From Aequorivita lipolytica (lineage in GTDB: Bacteria > Bacteroidota > Bacteroidia > Flavobacteriales > Flavobacteriaceae), in the NCBI RefSeq assembly GCF_007997135.1, contig NZ_VORU01000006.1:62001-126000 (forward strand): a stretch of 64,000 nucleotides of DNA. Reading direction: 5' to 3'. The notes under the pieces are model-generated. The model ran no database searches and had not been told where the DNA came from. It saw nothing but the letters and a program-made list of their open reading frames with translations. This document shows positions 8,875 to 17,443 of the stretch, in pieces; positions within the stretch are counted from its first letter, which is position 1; every line of letters begins with the position of its first letter. Made by a program: the position numbers and the translations under genes.

Positions 8875-9819
8875 TTAATCCTTATCGCGATTTTTCATCT
8901 TTCCAGAAAACCTAGGAATAGTAAGGGTAGTCTTAGTAGTGTTTATAAAATAAACCCCTGTAAGTAAAACCGCAGCTGCAATTATAGACTGAAGGGTTAT
9001 TTGCTCATCCAAAATATACCAACCTAGAATAAGTGCTATGATTGGATTTACGTAAGTAGAAGTAGCAACCTTGTCTGGCGAAACGGTTTTAAGTAAATAA
9101 TTAAAAGAGGTAAAGGCTACAATGCTTCCAAAAACAATAAGCAATATCATACTAAGTTGTACAGGTTGTCCCCACTCACTGGGCGCTACCCATTTTTCCC
9201 CAAAAAGCAAACTGGCAAGGGCAAGTGTTATTCCGGCGGTAAACATTTGGTAGCCGGTGTTTACGAAGAAATTCTTTGGCAGATCTGCCTTGCCCACAAA
9301 AAGGCTACCGTACGCCCAACTTAGCATACAGGCAAAGATCATTACCATTCCCAGCACAGTGCCCTCTTTGGTAATTAGCTGTTTCTGGGCAACGAGAAGA
9401 AAAATACCCACAATTCCAAAACCAACGCCCACCAACGACATAGGTTTTATGCGTTTGCCCTGCAAAAGCCACATCAGCAATAAAACTACCAAGGGCTGCG
9501 CGGAAATTTCCAAAGCAGCAAAACCGCTGTCAACATATTTTAGCGCCCATACAATCAAGCCATTGCCAAAGGAAAGAAAGAGAATGCCTACTATGAAAGC
9601 ATTTTTAAACTGTTTTCGAGTAATGGCGAGACTTTTACCCATTGCTTTGGAAATGATAAATATGAGTAAACCTGCTGTTGTAAACCGAATGGATGCCAAA
9701 AAGAATGGCGGCAATTCCGAAACCGCAACTTTATTAAGCATATAGGTAGATCCCCAAATAACGTAAATGGAAAAAAATGCAAGGATTATCAGTAAAGGGT
9801 TTTTTGTTTCTGGTTTCAA
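8875..9819 (-). CDS. EamA (DMT) family transporter
   Basis: 314 aa with ten predicted transmembrane helices in two EamA repeats (about residues 10-140 and 155-295), the pattern of drug/metabolite exporters. The substrate is not predictable. The longest frame starts with TTG at 9819; the first in-frame ATG falls inside the first membrane helix (TYMLNK), so the TTG start is preferred. The C-terminus is short and basic (GKMKNRDKD). It is alone on its strand, with a 94-bp gap to the helicase gene. Confidence 0.88.
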   Translation of the reverse strand: MKPETKNPLLIILAFFSIYVIWGSTYMLNKVAVSELPPFFLASIRFTTAGLLIFIISKAMGKSLAITRKQFKNAFIVGILFLSFGNGLIVWALKYVDSGFAALEISAQPLVVLLLMWLLQGKRIKPMSLVGVGFGIVGIFLLVAQKQLITKEGTVLGMVMIFACMLSWAYGSLFVGKADLPKNFFVNTGYQMFTAGITLALASLLFGEKWVAPSEWGQPVQLSMILLIVFGSIVAFTSFNYLLKTVSPDKVATSTYVNPIIALILGWYILDEQITLQSIIAAAVLLTGVYFINTTKTTLTIPRFSGKMKNRDKD

Positions 9820-9913
9820 GTTTCTGTTGGTTAATAAAAGTTTAAAATTAGAAGTTCAAGGTTAGTAGCTTTGCAAATTTCAATTTTTGAATCTTGAACC
9901 TTAAATTAAAAAA

Positions 9914-11260
9914 TTATTTTCCTTTTTTTCTCTTGTTGTAATTCTTGTCCCCCCGCGTTTTGGGCTTCTTGTATTTCTGCTTAATAATACGCTTGTAGGA
10001 ACCTCCTTGGTTTTCCTTTTGGTTTTTTTCTTTCTTCTCATGGAAAGCCGGGCCAACTTCATCTACATTATTGGGGTTGTTTATCTCTACAATTTGCGGT
10101 TGTTCGTCGTAAGTGAGTTGTTTTGAGATTTCAACTTCTTTTGGAAAATCAAGTTCTTCAATCTTTAAATTCATCAATTTTTCGATGGCAGCTTTAGCAT
10201 CTTCCTCTTTAGCAGTATAGAGCAAAATAGCGGTTCCCTCCTGCTCTGCCCGTCCAGTTCTACCTATGCGGTGCATATAGTTTTCAGGGAAGTTCGGAAC
10301 GTCAAAATTGATAACGTGGCTTATCTTATCTAAATCCAGACCACGCGCCATAACATCCGTAGTGACAAGAATGCGGGTTTTTTCAGCATTAAAATCTTCT
10401 ATGGAACGAATTCTGTAATTCTGGGTTTTATTTGAATGGATAACGGCTACTTCACTTCCGAAGAATTCATCCAATATATCAAAAAGCATATCGGCACTTT
10501 TTTTATTCGGAACAAAAATGAGCACTTTTGTAAAATCGCTCTCATTCTGAAGCAAATGTTTCAGTAGATTAGCTTTGGTATAAAAATTAGGAACAGCATA
10601 CGCAAATTGCGAAATATTTTCCAAAGGCGTACCGCTAACCGCGACAGATACCGTAGTTGGCACAATAAAGAAATCGTGGATAAACACATTCACATCTTCG
10701 GTCATAGTTGCCGAAAACATAATATTCTGGCGTTTATTAGGAAGCAGTTCCAATATATTGGTAAGCTGAAAACGGAAACCAAGATCGAGCATTACATCTA
10801 CTTCATCAATAACCACTTTTTTAATGGCCTTTAGCTGAAGCGCGCGGCTCACAACCAAATCGTACAAACGTCCCGGCGTTGCTACAATAATATCGGCACC
10901 TTCGGCAACAGCTTCTTTTTGGCGATTTATATTCGTACCTCCAAAAACACCTATTACGCGAATGGAAGAATATTTTCCAAACTTTTCTATCTCTTCTACA
11001 ACCTGCAAAACCAATTCTCGAGTGGGAACCATCACCAAAACCCGCGGATTAATTTCTTTTGAAAATTTGAGATCCTGCAGAATGGGAAGCATATAGGCAA
11101 AAGTTTTACCCGTTCCCGTTTGCGCAATTCCAATCATATCTGTGCCCGACATAATTACCGAAAACGACTGTGCCTGAATGGGCGTGGGCTTTTCGAAACC
11201 CAGATCGGCAATGGCATACTGCAGTTGATTGGAAATATTAAGCTCGTTGAATGATTCCAT
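9914..11260 (-). CDS. DEAD-box RNA helicase (RhlE-like)
   Basis: 448 aa with all superfamily 2 motifs: Q motif (GFEKPTPIQ, Q29), Walker A AQTGTGKT (46-53), PTRELVLQ, TPGRL, Walker B as DEVD (152-155), SATMT, and HRIGRTGRAEQEG. The C-terminal tail after about 385 is Lys-rich (KKYKKPKTRGDKNYNKRKKGK region) and probably binds RNA. DEVD replaces DEAD; Val for Ala is tolerated in the family. Such helicases help ribosome assembly and mRNA turnover, often more in the cold. Confidence 0.93.
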   Translation of the reverse strand: MESFNELNISNQLQYAIADLGFEKPTPIQAQSFSVIMSGTDMIGIAQTGTGKTFAYMLPILQDLKFSKEINPRVLVMVPTRELVLQVVEEIEKFGKYSSIRVIGVFGGTNINRQKEAVAEGADIIVATPGRLYDLVVSRALQLKAIKKVVIDEVDVMLDLGFRFQLTNILELLPNKRQNIMFSATMTEDVNVFIHDFFIVPTTVSVAVSGTPLENISQFAYAVPNFYTKANLLKHLLQNESDFTKVLIFVPNKKSADMLFDILDEFFGSEVAVIHSNKTQNYRIRSIEDFNAEKTRILVTTDVMARGLDLDKISHVINFDVPNFPENYMHRIGRTGRAEQEGTAILLYTAKEEDAKAAIEKLMNLKIEELDFPKEVEISKQLTYDEQPQIVEINNPNNVDEVGPAFHEKKEKNQKENQGGSYKRIIKQKYKKPKTRGDKNYNKRKKGK

Positions 11261-11276
11261 TGGTGATTGTTTGGTA

Positions 11277-11284
11277 CAAATATA
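11277..11284 (-). promoter_or_regulatory. -7 promoter element of DEAD-box helicase
   Basis: An exact TATATTTG lies 16 nt before the ATG at 11260. Confidence 0.5.
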
Positions 11285-11354
11285 GTGTTTTGTTAATTCA
11301 GGATTCAGGATTCGTGAATTTGGAAACCTGCAGCGTAGAACTTGAAACCTTCAA

Positions 11355-12908
11355 CTAATCCTGCGGTGGATGCCCGTGAATTTCTTCAAAGACGGTATCA
11401 AAATTATCCCGAAGATAACTTCGCAGTTTTAGGCGGTAGTCGTCTCTCAACCAACTTAAAAAGTTATGTGTGCTTTTGCTAATGCACTGCGAGTACCTCT
11501 CAATACGGTGGTCAATATCGTCACCCAGCATTTTTGCCAAGCCCAAAGCGTCGTAAACATCTTCGCTGTTTTCTATACAAATATATGCGTGCTGCGCAAT
11601 GGAACGTTCCAAAACTACCTTGGAGGATTCGCCTTTATACGTTGCCTCAATATAAGTTTCCTTGATGTTGAAATAAACCTCCTTGCTATTCGCAAACTCT
11701 GCGCGAAGCTCTTCTGGCATTTCATATCTAAAATGGCTCTCAAGCTCCTCATCGCTGCTAAGACGATCCATATAATAATCTGGCGATCTGAAAATTGCCT
11801 GCCAATCCAAAGGTGCTTCCCAAGGGCCAAAACGCTGGTAATTGTTCCCCAAATCGATCATGGAAAATTTGGACTTGTTGTTCAAAATACGCGAACCACG
11901 CCCAATCATCTGAAAATACAGCGTTAACGAACGCGTTGCCCTGTTTAGAATAATAGTGTCTATAGTTGGTTCATCAAAACCTGTGGTCAAAATACTTACG
12001 GAGGTCAATATAGCATCTGGAGTTTCCTTAAACCATCTTAAGATTTGCTTTCGCTGTTTCTTGGTTGCAGTATTATCTAAATGCATAATGGGCAAACCTT
12101 CCGCCTTCAAATGGTAATATACTTGAATGGACGTGTTTATCCCATTGTTGAAAATCAGGGTTTTCTTTCCTTTGGAATGGTTCAAATAAGCTTGATACAA
12201 TTGATCAAGCATTCCCACTGCCGAATACAGATCATCTGAAGATTTTACTGTGTAATCGCCATTGGAGCCAATCTCCAGAGAGGTCAAGCCCATATTGTAT
12301 TGAAAAACTTCAACCTCAGCCAAAAATTCATTTTCAATCAAAGATTCAATGCTTTCCCCAACAATCAGTTCCTGATAATTGTCCTTCATTGGAAGATTTC
12401 TGTTGGAACTTAAAGGTGTAGCGGTAACTCCGAGAATAAACGACTTTTCAAAAAATTTAAATAGTTTGGTGAAAGAATTATAATGGGCTTCGTCAATGAT
12501 TACCAAACCGATGTCTGAAATATCCAATTTATTGTCGTTCAAACGGTTGTTCAAGGTTTCAACCATTGCCACGAAGCAACTGTATTTGGCTTGATCGGAA
12601 AGGTCTGCGGTGCTATTTACCACTTTATTCACTACGCCAAAACTGGTTAGCATTTCTGAAGTCTGCTTACAAAGTTCCACCCGGTGGGTCATTACCAGTA
12701 CCTTTTTGTTGTGATTCTTTAAGTATTGGCGAACTATTTCAGAAAAGATTACTGTTTTTCCTCCACCCGTAGGTAATTGGTAGAGCAAATGATAATCTTC
12801 TGGCGCAGTTTCAAATTTGTCAAATATTCTGTCTATCGCTCCTTTCTGGTAGCTATATAGCTCTTTATCAGTCTTTTTCTCTTGAATTGCGTCTTGAATA
12901 TCTGTCAT
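11355..12908 (-). CDS. DEAD/DEAH-box (ResIII-type) DNA/RNA helicase
   Basis: 517 aa from the preferred ATG at 12908. The motifs are QLPTGGGKTVIFSEI (Walker A), IIDEAHYNS (DEAH), GVTATPLSS and QMIGRGSRI, i.e. a superfamily 2 helicase core like type III restriction and UvrB-type enzymes, but with no nuclease or methylase partner nearby. An upstream ATG at 12935 would add nine unusual residues and overlaps the -7 element at 12933-12940, so 12908 is chosen. The C-terminal 150 residues are not recognised. Probable role in DNA repair or nucleic-acid remodelling. Confidence 0.88.
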   Translation of the reverse strand: MTDIQDAIQEKKTDKELYSYQKGAIDRIFDKFETAPEDYHLLYQLPTGGGKTVIFSEIVRQYLKNHNKKVLVMTHRVELCKQTSEMLTSFGVVNKVVNSTADLSDQAKYSCFVAMVETLNNRLNDNKLDISDIGLVIIDEAHYNSFTKLFKFFEKSFILGVTATPLSSNRNLPMKDNYQELIVGESIESLIENEFLAEVEVFQYNMGLTSLEIGSNGDYTVKSSDDLYSAVGMLDQLYQAYLNHSKGKKTLIFNNGINTSIQVYYHLKAEGLPIMHLDNTATKKQRKQILRWFKETPDAILTSVSILTTGFDEPTIDTIILNRATRSLTLYFQMIGRGSRILNNKSKFSMIDLGNNYQRFGPWEAPLDWQAIFRSPDYYMDRLSSDEELESHFRYEMPEELRAEFANSKEVYFNIKETYIEATYKGESSKVVLERSIAQHAYICIENSEDVYDALGLAKMLGDDIDHRIERYSQCISKSTHNFLSWLRDDYRLKLRSYLRDNFDTVFEEIHGHPPQD

Positions 12909-12932
12909 AAAATCCCTATTTGTGCAGGATTG

Positions 12933-12940
12933 CAAAAATA
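12933..12940 (-). promoter_or_regulatory. -7 promoter element deciding the helicase start
   Basis: An exact TATTTTTG overlaps the upstream candidate start codon at 12935, so transcription should begin downstream of it and the ATG at 12908 is favoured. Confidence 0.5.
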
Positions 12941-12996
12941 CGTCCTTTTGTAGCTTTTAAAAGAAGAATTGAGAATTTAATTTCGAAAGAATTTTA

Positions 12997-13224
12997 TTAA
13001 GCTTTCGGAAATTTAGTTTTAAGATAAAGTTGCTCCACCTTTTCACGTGCCCAAGGAGTTTTCCGAAGAAAAGTTAGGCTAGATTTGATTGACGGATTGC
13101 TATTGAAAGAGTTGATTTTTATCTTTTCACCCAAAATATCCCAGCCGTAATAATCTACAAGAGATTCAAGTATATCTGCAAGTTTTAAACCGTGTAAAGG
13201 GTTATTCGGTTGTTCGCTATTCAT
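12997..13224 (-). CDS. VF530-family DNA-binding protein
   Basis: 75 aa, matching the VF530 (DUF2132) family in length and sequence: [22 protein letters not shown] near the start and the C-terminal [20 protein letters not shown]. Members are small helical proteins with a fold related to the transcription elongation factor TFIIS/LEDGF domain and are proposed to bind DNA; the biological role is unclear. It lies 54 bp downstream of the SDR gene, so the two may share a transcript. Confidence 0.85.
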   Translation of the reverse strand: MNSEQPNNPLHGLKLADILESLVDYYGWDILGEKIKINSFNSNPSIKSSLTFLRKTPWAREKVEQLYLKTKFPKA

Positions 13225-13278
13225 AACTGCTTTTTTAAAGTCTTTTCTCTTTATTCTTTCATCTTTACTCTCTGAAAA

Positions 13279-14895
13279 CTACCATTCAATAGGCCTATAA
13301 TCCTTCAAAAACTTCCCACTCCAGTGTTTTCCAGTATTTATCCCATCAATCAATGGATCCATTACTCGGGCCGCTCCGTCAACAATATCCAATGGTGGTT
13401 GAAAATCGTGCAGCTCCATTTTGCGTTTTGCAAGTTCTGCTGGGTCCTCATCGGTTACCCAACCAGTATCTACAGCATTAATAAATATTCCTTCTTTTGC
13501 AAGACTTCCCGCCGCCGTATGGGTTAACATATTGAGTGCGGCTTTTGCCATATTGGTATGCGGATGGCGGTCTTCCTTAAAAAATCTATGGAATTTCCCT
13601 TCCATTGCCGAAACGTTTATAATGTGCTTTTTCCCAGTGTTTTTTTTCTTCATTATCTCTCCCAAACGGTTGCAAAGAACAAATGGAGCAATGGAGTTTA
13701 CTAACTGAACCTCAATCATTTCGGTGGTTTCAATTTCACCAAGCCTTAAACGCCAACTATTTGTTTCTCTCAAATCTATTTGTTGTAAATCTGCATCCAG
13801 TTTTCCTTCGGGAAACACTTCTTTTGCGCTTAAGGAATTATCAAAACTATACGGAATCTGCGAAAGTTTTGCTGAAGCGCGAATACCAATTCCCGGCTCT
13901 GAACCGTGCCAAGTAACTGGCAAGTTTTTATTTGGGTTTTTACCGATATCTGCCGTAAGGGATTTTAGCTCTTGCAAGCAATTCATATGGTCGTGCAGTA
14001 AATCTTTTACAAACTGCGGATGCTCTTCAAAAGGCATTTCCTCTTTCGCCATTAAATGCTGGTAGAAACCTGCCGGCCTGCGAACGGTCTGGGCTGCGTT
14101 ATTTATTAGAATATCTAGGTTTTCATATTTCTGTTCAATATAATTACAGAAAATTTCTACACTCGGAATATGGCGAAGGTCTAAACCGTGAATCTTTAAA
14201 CGGTCCGCCCATTGATAAAAATCTTCCTCTTGCGCAAAGCGATAAGCAGAATCAGCCGGAAATCTAGTAGTGGCCACAACCGTTGCTCCGGCTCTAAGCA
14301 GCATTAAAGAAATATGATACCCAATCTTTAAACGGGAACCCGTCATAACTGCAACTTGCCCAGTTAGATCGGCGGTTTGAAAGCGTTTTGCATAATTGAA
14401 ATCGCCACACTCCGTACACATAGTATCGTAAAAGTGATGCAATTTTGTATAAAGGATTTTGCAGACGTAACAGTTTCTTGGTGTTTCCAACTCCAACCCC
14501 TTCTTTAAAGATAAATCAGCAGCCTGTAATAATTTTGGAGCTACAAATACTACATTTTCGCGGGCGCTTCTAATACCTGTTTCTTTTCGTGCGGTTCTGT
14601 CTTTATTAGCCTGTTTGCGCTTCTCGGCCTTCTTTGCGTCTTTTTTTCTACGAGAAAACTCGTCACGGTTGGGGCGTGAAAACTTTCCGGAAGCTTTTAT
14701 AAGCGCAGTGCGCTGTTCCTTTGGGATTTCGAATATCTTGTCTGTATTGCTGTTTAAATGCTCAAGAATAGCAATACACTTTGCTATTTCATCAGAACTG
14801 ATTTCCGTTTCGGCCTCTATACCTGAAATGGTACTATCCATATTTTCCATTGCTTCCTTTGTGGAAGTTTCCTTTTCAGAAACCTGCTGCGACAT
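13279..14895 (-). CDS. Zinc-ribbon SDR protein lacking the catalytic Tyr
   Basis: 538 aa, twice the usual SDR length. The N-terminus (1-115) is helical and Lys/Arg-rich. Next come two Cys pairs, C142/C145 and C160/C163, that look like a zinc ribbon. A Rossmann SDR domain follows (about 178-535) with TGSRLKIG (185-192), LINNAAQ, S429 in NVSAMEG, and K451 in TNMAKAAL. In the classical Ser-Tyr-Lys triad the Tyr sits four residues before Lys; here that residue is Thr447. The protein may therefore bind NAD(P) without normal reductase chemistry, or use another acid. The substrate is unknown. Upstream is an exact -7 element at 14910-14917. Confidence 0.85.
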   Translation of the reverse strand: MSQQVSEKETSTKEAMENMDSTISGIEAETEISSDEIAKCIAILEHLNSNTDKIFEIPKEQRTALIKASGKFSRPNRDEFSRRKKDAKKAEKRKQANKDRTARKETGIRSARENVVFVAPKLLQAADLSLKKGLELETPRNCYVCKILYTKLHHFYDTMCTECGDFNYAKRFQTADLTGQVAVMTGSRLKIGYHISLMLLRAGATVVATTRFPADSAYRFAQEEDFYQWADRLKIHGLDLRHIPSVEIFCNYIEQKYENLDILINNAAQTVRRPAGFYQHLMAKEEMPFEEHPQFVKDLLHDHMNCLQELKSLTADIGKNPNKNLPVTWHGSEPGIGIRASAKLSQIPYSFDNSLSAKEVFPEGKLDADLQQIDLRETNSWRLRLGEIETTEMIEVQLVNSIAPFVLCNRLGEIMKKKNTGKKHIINVSAMEGKFHRFFKEDRHPHTNMAKAALNMLTHTAAGSLAKEGIFINAVDTGWVTDEDPAELAKRKMELHDFQPPLDIVDGAARVMDPLIDGINTGKHWSGKFLKDYRPIEW

Positions 14896-14909
14896 AAATT
14901 AATTTTCGG

Positions 14910-14917
14910 CAAATATA
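14910..14917 (-). promoter_or_regulatory. -7 promoter element of zinc-ribbon SDR gene
   Basis: An exact TATATTTG lies 14 nt before the ATG at 14895. Confidence 0.5.
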
Positions 14918-15107
14918 GTCACAGTTTGAACTTGTAAAACATTTTATTGAAAATCATTGCTTTGGCATAAAACTAGTAAAAGGCTGCCAATCTGTAAATA
15001 CTTCTTAAAATTAATGGGCATTGTATTAAATAAATATTAAAGTCATTTTGGAATAATCTAAAACAGCACTAAAAGCGTATCTTCACATAAACAAAAAAAT
15101 AAACAAC

Positions 15108-15362
15108 ATGAACAATAAAGGAAAAGGATTATTAGCGCTACTTGGTTTAGCGGGGGGTGCATTTGCATTTTGGAAATACAAAAACATGACACCTGACGAG
15201 AAGCAAAAACTTAAGGATAAAGCCAACGAAACAGGCAGTAAAATAAAGGAAAGAGCTGGAGAGGTACAGGATACCATTTCAGAAAAGTATGATCAGCTTA
15301 AAAATTCTGCAAAAAAAGAGACGAATGATCTTAAAAGAGAAGCAAACGATTTGGCTAATTAG
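15108..15362 (+). CDS. YtxH-like small stress protein
   Basis: 84 aa: an N-terminal hydrophobic stretch (LLALLGLAGGAFAFWKY, about residues 8-24) followed by a long charged amphipathic helix rich in Lys and Glu. This is the YtxH/CsbD-like pattern of general stress proteins with a membrane-anchored helix. It stands alone with its own terminator. The exact role is unknown. Confidence 0.75.
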   Translation: MNNKGKGLLALLGLAGGAFAFWKYKNMTPDEKQKLKDKANETGSKIKERAGEVQDTISEKYDQLKNSAKKETNDLKREANDLAN

Positions 15363-15386
15363 TGATTAATATAGCCAGTTAATAAG

Positions 15387-15414
15387 AAATCCCGCAATTT
15401 GCGGGATTTTTTTT
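15387..15414 (+). terminator. Terminator of YtxH-like gene
   Basis: AAATCCCGC (15387-15395) pairs perfectly with GCGGGATTT (15401-15409), followed by a T run. Confidence 0.9.
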
Positions 15415-15438
15415 GTGTCTTAATAATGAAGGTAAAAA

Positions 15439-15885
15439 TTAAATTTTTGTAACCTTTACCGCATTCATTCCCCGTTGACCTTTTTCTAGTTCGAACGAAA
15501 CGTTATCATTTTCTGTAATTTCATCAATAATACCGCTAACGTGGGTAAAATATTTCTCATTATTTTCATTGTCAATGATAAAGCCAAAACCTTTTGACGA
15601 ATCATAAAATGAAACCTTTCCTTTTCGTACGGGATTAAAAGCTTCACGGTCACCCTCCTCTTTTGGTGGAATACCCAAAACAATGTCTTCAGCCTCAATC
15701 TCTACTTTCATAGAAGGATCTGGCGGAGTATCTACCAAGTTACCATTATAGTCAACGTATACGAATTCTATTCCAGGAGTTTTGTCAGCTTTACGGGCCT
15801 CTTTCTTCTTCTGCTTATCTTCCCGCTTTTTCAGCTTTGCCTTTTCCTTCTCTTTCTTACTGTACGTTTGTTGCGATTTTGCCAT
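15439..15885 (-). CDS. Cold-shock-domain protein with basic N-terminal extension
   Basis: 148 aa from the ATG at 15885. The N-terminal 40 residues are Lys-rich (KKEKEKAKLKKREDKQKKKE), a middle linker is acidic, and the C-terminal 65 residues form a cold-shock (OB-fold) domain with GKVSFYDSSKGFGFI (RNP1) and YFTHVSGI (RNP2). It probably binds single-stranded RNA, as CspA-type chaperones do. A longer frame to 15912 would translate through the leader hairpin, so it is rejected. The transcript appears to carry a leader of about 115 nt, as cold-shock genes often do. Confidence 0.88.
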   Translation of the reverse strand: MAKSQQTYSKKEKEKAKLKKREDKQKKKEARKADKTPGIEFVYVDYNGNLVDTPPDPSMKVEIEAEDIVLGIPPKEEGDREAFNPVRKGKVSFYDSSKGFGFIIDNENNEKYFTHVSGIIDEITENDNVSFELEKGQRGMNAVKVTKI

Positions 15886-15900
15886 TTGTGTTTTTGAAAT

Positions 15901-15933
15901 AAAAAAAGCCATCCGCGATAGGCAGATGACTTT
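15901..15933 (-). promoter_or_regulatory. Terminator-like hairpin in leader of cold-shock-domain gene
   Basis: On the minus strand AAAGTCATCTGCC pairs with GCGGATGGCTTT through a 4-nt loop, followed by a run of seven T, ending 15 nt before the start codon. Its position inside the leader suggests an attenuator or temperature-sensitive structure rather than the end of another gene, as no minus-strand gene precedes it closely. Confidence 0.6.
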
Positions 15934-16008
15934 ATAATTAATTATATGTTATTGCTTGTTTTATTGGTTTACCTATCTGGATTTTAAAAATTAATCATCC
16001 GAATGCTG

Positions 16009-16016
16009 CAAATGTA
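16009..16016 (-). promoter_or_regulatory. -7 promoter element of cold-shock-domain gene
   Basis: An exact TACATTTG; a start about 7 nt downstream gives a leader of roughly 115 nt. Confidence 0.45.
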
Positions 16017-16126
16017 CAGTAAATTATACCGTTAAATTCATAAAAAGGGTTAAAGTATTTAAAGATAAGGAATCAATATCCATAAAAATCTTTAGACGTA
16101 TCACCTTAAATAATTGGAGCTCATTA

Positions 16127-16672
16127 TTAGTGAGATATCAATTTATCGGCATGCATTTGCCTGAGTTTTGCTAGTTTTGGTGAAATAACTGCGGTACAGT
16201 AGCCTTGTGATTTGTTGTTTGAATAATAGTCTTGATGCTCATCTTCAGCTGGATGGAACTTTTCCAATGGGCTCACTTCTGTAACGATATCGTTTTCATA
16301 ATAGCTTGCCATTTCCTTTAAAACCGTTTCAGCAATTGCTCGTTGCTTTTCATCATGATAAAAAATCACAGAGCGATATTGCGTACCTCGGTCCGCTCCT
16401 TGCCTATTTAAAGTTGTAGGATCGTGGCTGGTCATAAATATTATAAGCAGATCTTCAAACGACACAATTGATGGATCAAAAGTTACTTGAATTACTTCGG
16501 CGTGGCCAGTCAATCCGCTGCATACCTCGCGATAGGTTGGTGTGCCGGGAACGGTACCGCCTGAATATCCCGAAACTACTTTTTCTACACCTTTCACCTG
16601 ATCAAAAACCGCTTCGGTACACCAGAAGCATCCTCCGCCAACGGTCAATTTTACTGAGTTATTATTTTCCAT
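16127..16672 (-). CDS. msrA: Peptide-methionine (S)-S-oxide reductase MsrA
   Basis: 181 aa. The active site GGCFWCTE has catalytic C15 with C18 nearby, and the family signatures VVSGYSGG and YREVCSGLTGHAEVIQV are present. The enzyme reduces the S-epimer of methionine sulfoxide in free or protein-bound form using thioredoxin. There is no signal peptide, so it acts in the cytoplasm. Length is normal. It has a private promoter and is not fused to MsrB. Confidence 0.96.
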   Translation of the reverse strand: MENNNSVKLTVGGGCFWCTEAVFDQVKGVEKVVSGYSGGTVPGTPTYREVCSGLTGHAEVIQVTFDPSIVSFEDLLIIFMTSHDPTTLNRQGADRGTQYRSVIFYHDEKQRAIAETVLKEMASYYENDIVTEVSPLEKFHPAEDEHQDYYSNNKSQGYCTAVISPKLAKLRQMHADKLISH

Positions 16673-16694
16673 TTCTCTTTTTTGAATTCAAATT

Positions 16695-16702
16695 CAAAGA
16701 TA
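16695..16702 (-). promoter_or_regulatory. -7 promoter element of msrA
   Basis: An exact TATCTTTG lies 22 nt before the ATG at 16672. Confidence 0.5.
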
Positions 16703-16824
16703 GTCAGTATACATTTTTTGAACCCTAAAGTACTGTTAAACCTGCTTTGCGTTTTCGCTGCTAATATTTCCTTAATTTGCTCTGAAATTTATATCTTTCA
16801 AAGAATTATAAAAAATAACCGTCC

Positions 16825-17436
16825 ATGATTAAAAAACTACTCCTAGCATTATTTATTTTAACAAGTTGCACTCCACTATTTTCACAGGAAAGACCAATTG
16901 AAATTGTTGAAGAAGTAAAGGCCAATCGCCTTTTTCTTTATGCGCTAAACAAAAATGAACAGGACCTAGACGTTTTAATTACTGTGGAAGGAACTAACTT
17001 TCGTCAAAGTAAAAGCGTTCCAAGACCAGTACGAGTGCCGGCTGCTTCTAAGGCATTGCTTACCAATCTGATTGTTGAAAGAGGAAAAAACGCAAACTAT
17101 ACCTATGAACTAAAAGTGAGCGATAGCCTATCCCACCGAGCTTTACGCAGGGAATTCGATCCCATAAAAATTGATCCCAAAAAAAAGGTAATCGTTTACA
17201 TACCTGAAAAATGTATGAATTGTGATACTCTCATCGCAAGCCTTAACAAAAGCCGTTATATTTATTCAGCTTACAGTTTTTCTGAAAAACCTGAATTAAA
17301 GGACCAACTGGCTCCGGCATTTATAAATTCTTCAGTAAAAATAGATTTAGTTACCACTCCTATAATAAGTTTGGGCGGTGTACTTCACGTAAAAATTGAT
17401 GATTACGATCAGCTTCTCGAAGAATTAAACAAATAA
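16825..17436 (+). CDS. Exported protein with C-terminal thioredoxin-like CxxC domain
   Basis: 203 aa with an N-terminal signal (MIKKLLLALFILTSC...FSQ). LTSC could be a lipobox, or cleavage may follow FSQ. Residues about 25-110 are beta-rich and not recognised. Residues about 125-200 look like a glutaredoxin/thioredoxin-like fold: VIVYIPEKCMNCDTL with a CMNC pair, a conserved TTPIISLGG (cis-Pro type) and a final helix. It may act in periplasmic redox chemistry, but the pairing with an oxidant or reductant is not visible. It converges on tamL with a 7-bp gap. Confidence 0.7.
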   Translation: MIKKLLLALFILTSCTPLFSQERPIEIVEEVKANRLFLYALNKNEQDLDVLITVEGTNFRQSKSVPRPVRVPAASKALLTNLIVERGKNANYTYELKVSDSLSHRALRREFDPIKIDPKKKVIVYIPEKCMNCDTLIASLNKSRYIYSAYSFSEKPELKDQLAPAFINSSVKIDLVTTPIISLGGVLHVKIDDYDQLLEELNK

Positions 17437-17443
17437 TCATATT

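Noticed and set aside
11355-12935. Restriction-modification system suggested by the ResIII-type helicase
   Set aside because: No methyltransferase, specificity subunit or nuclease domain lies near; the helicase stands alone.
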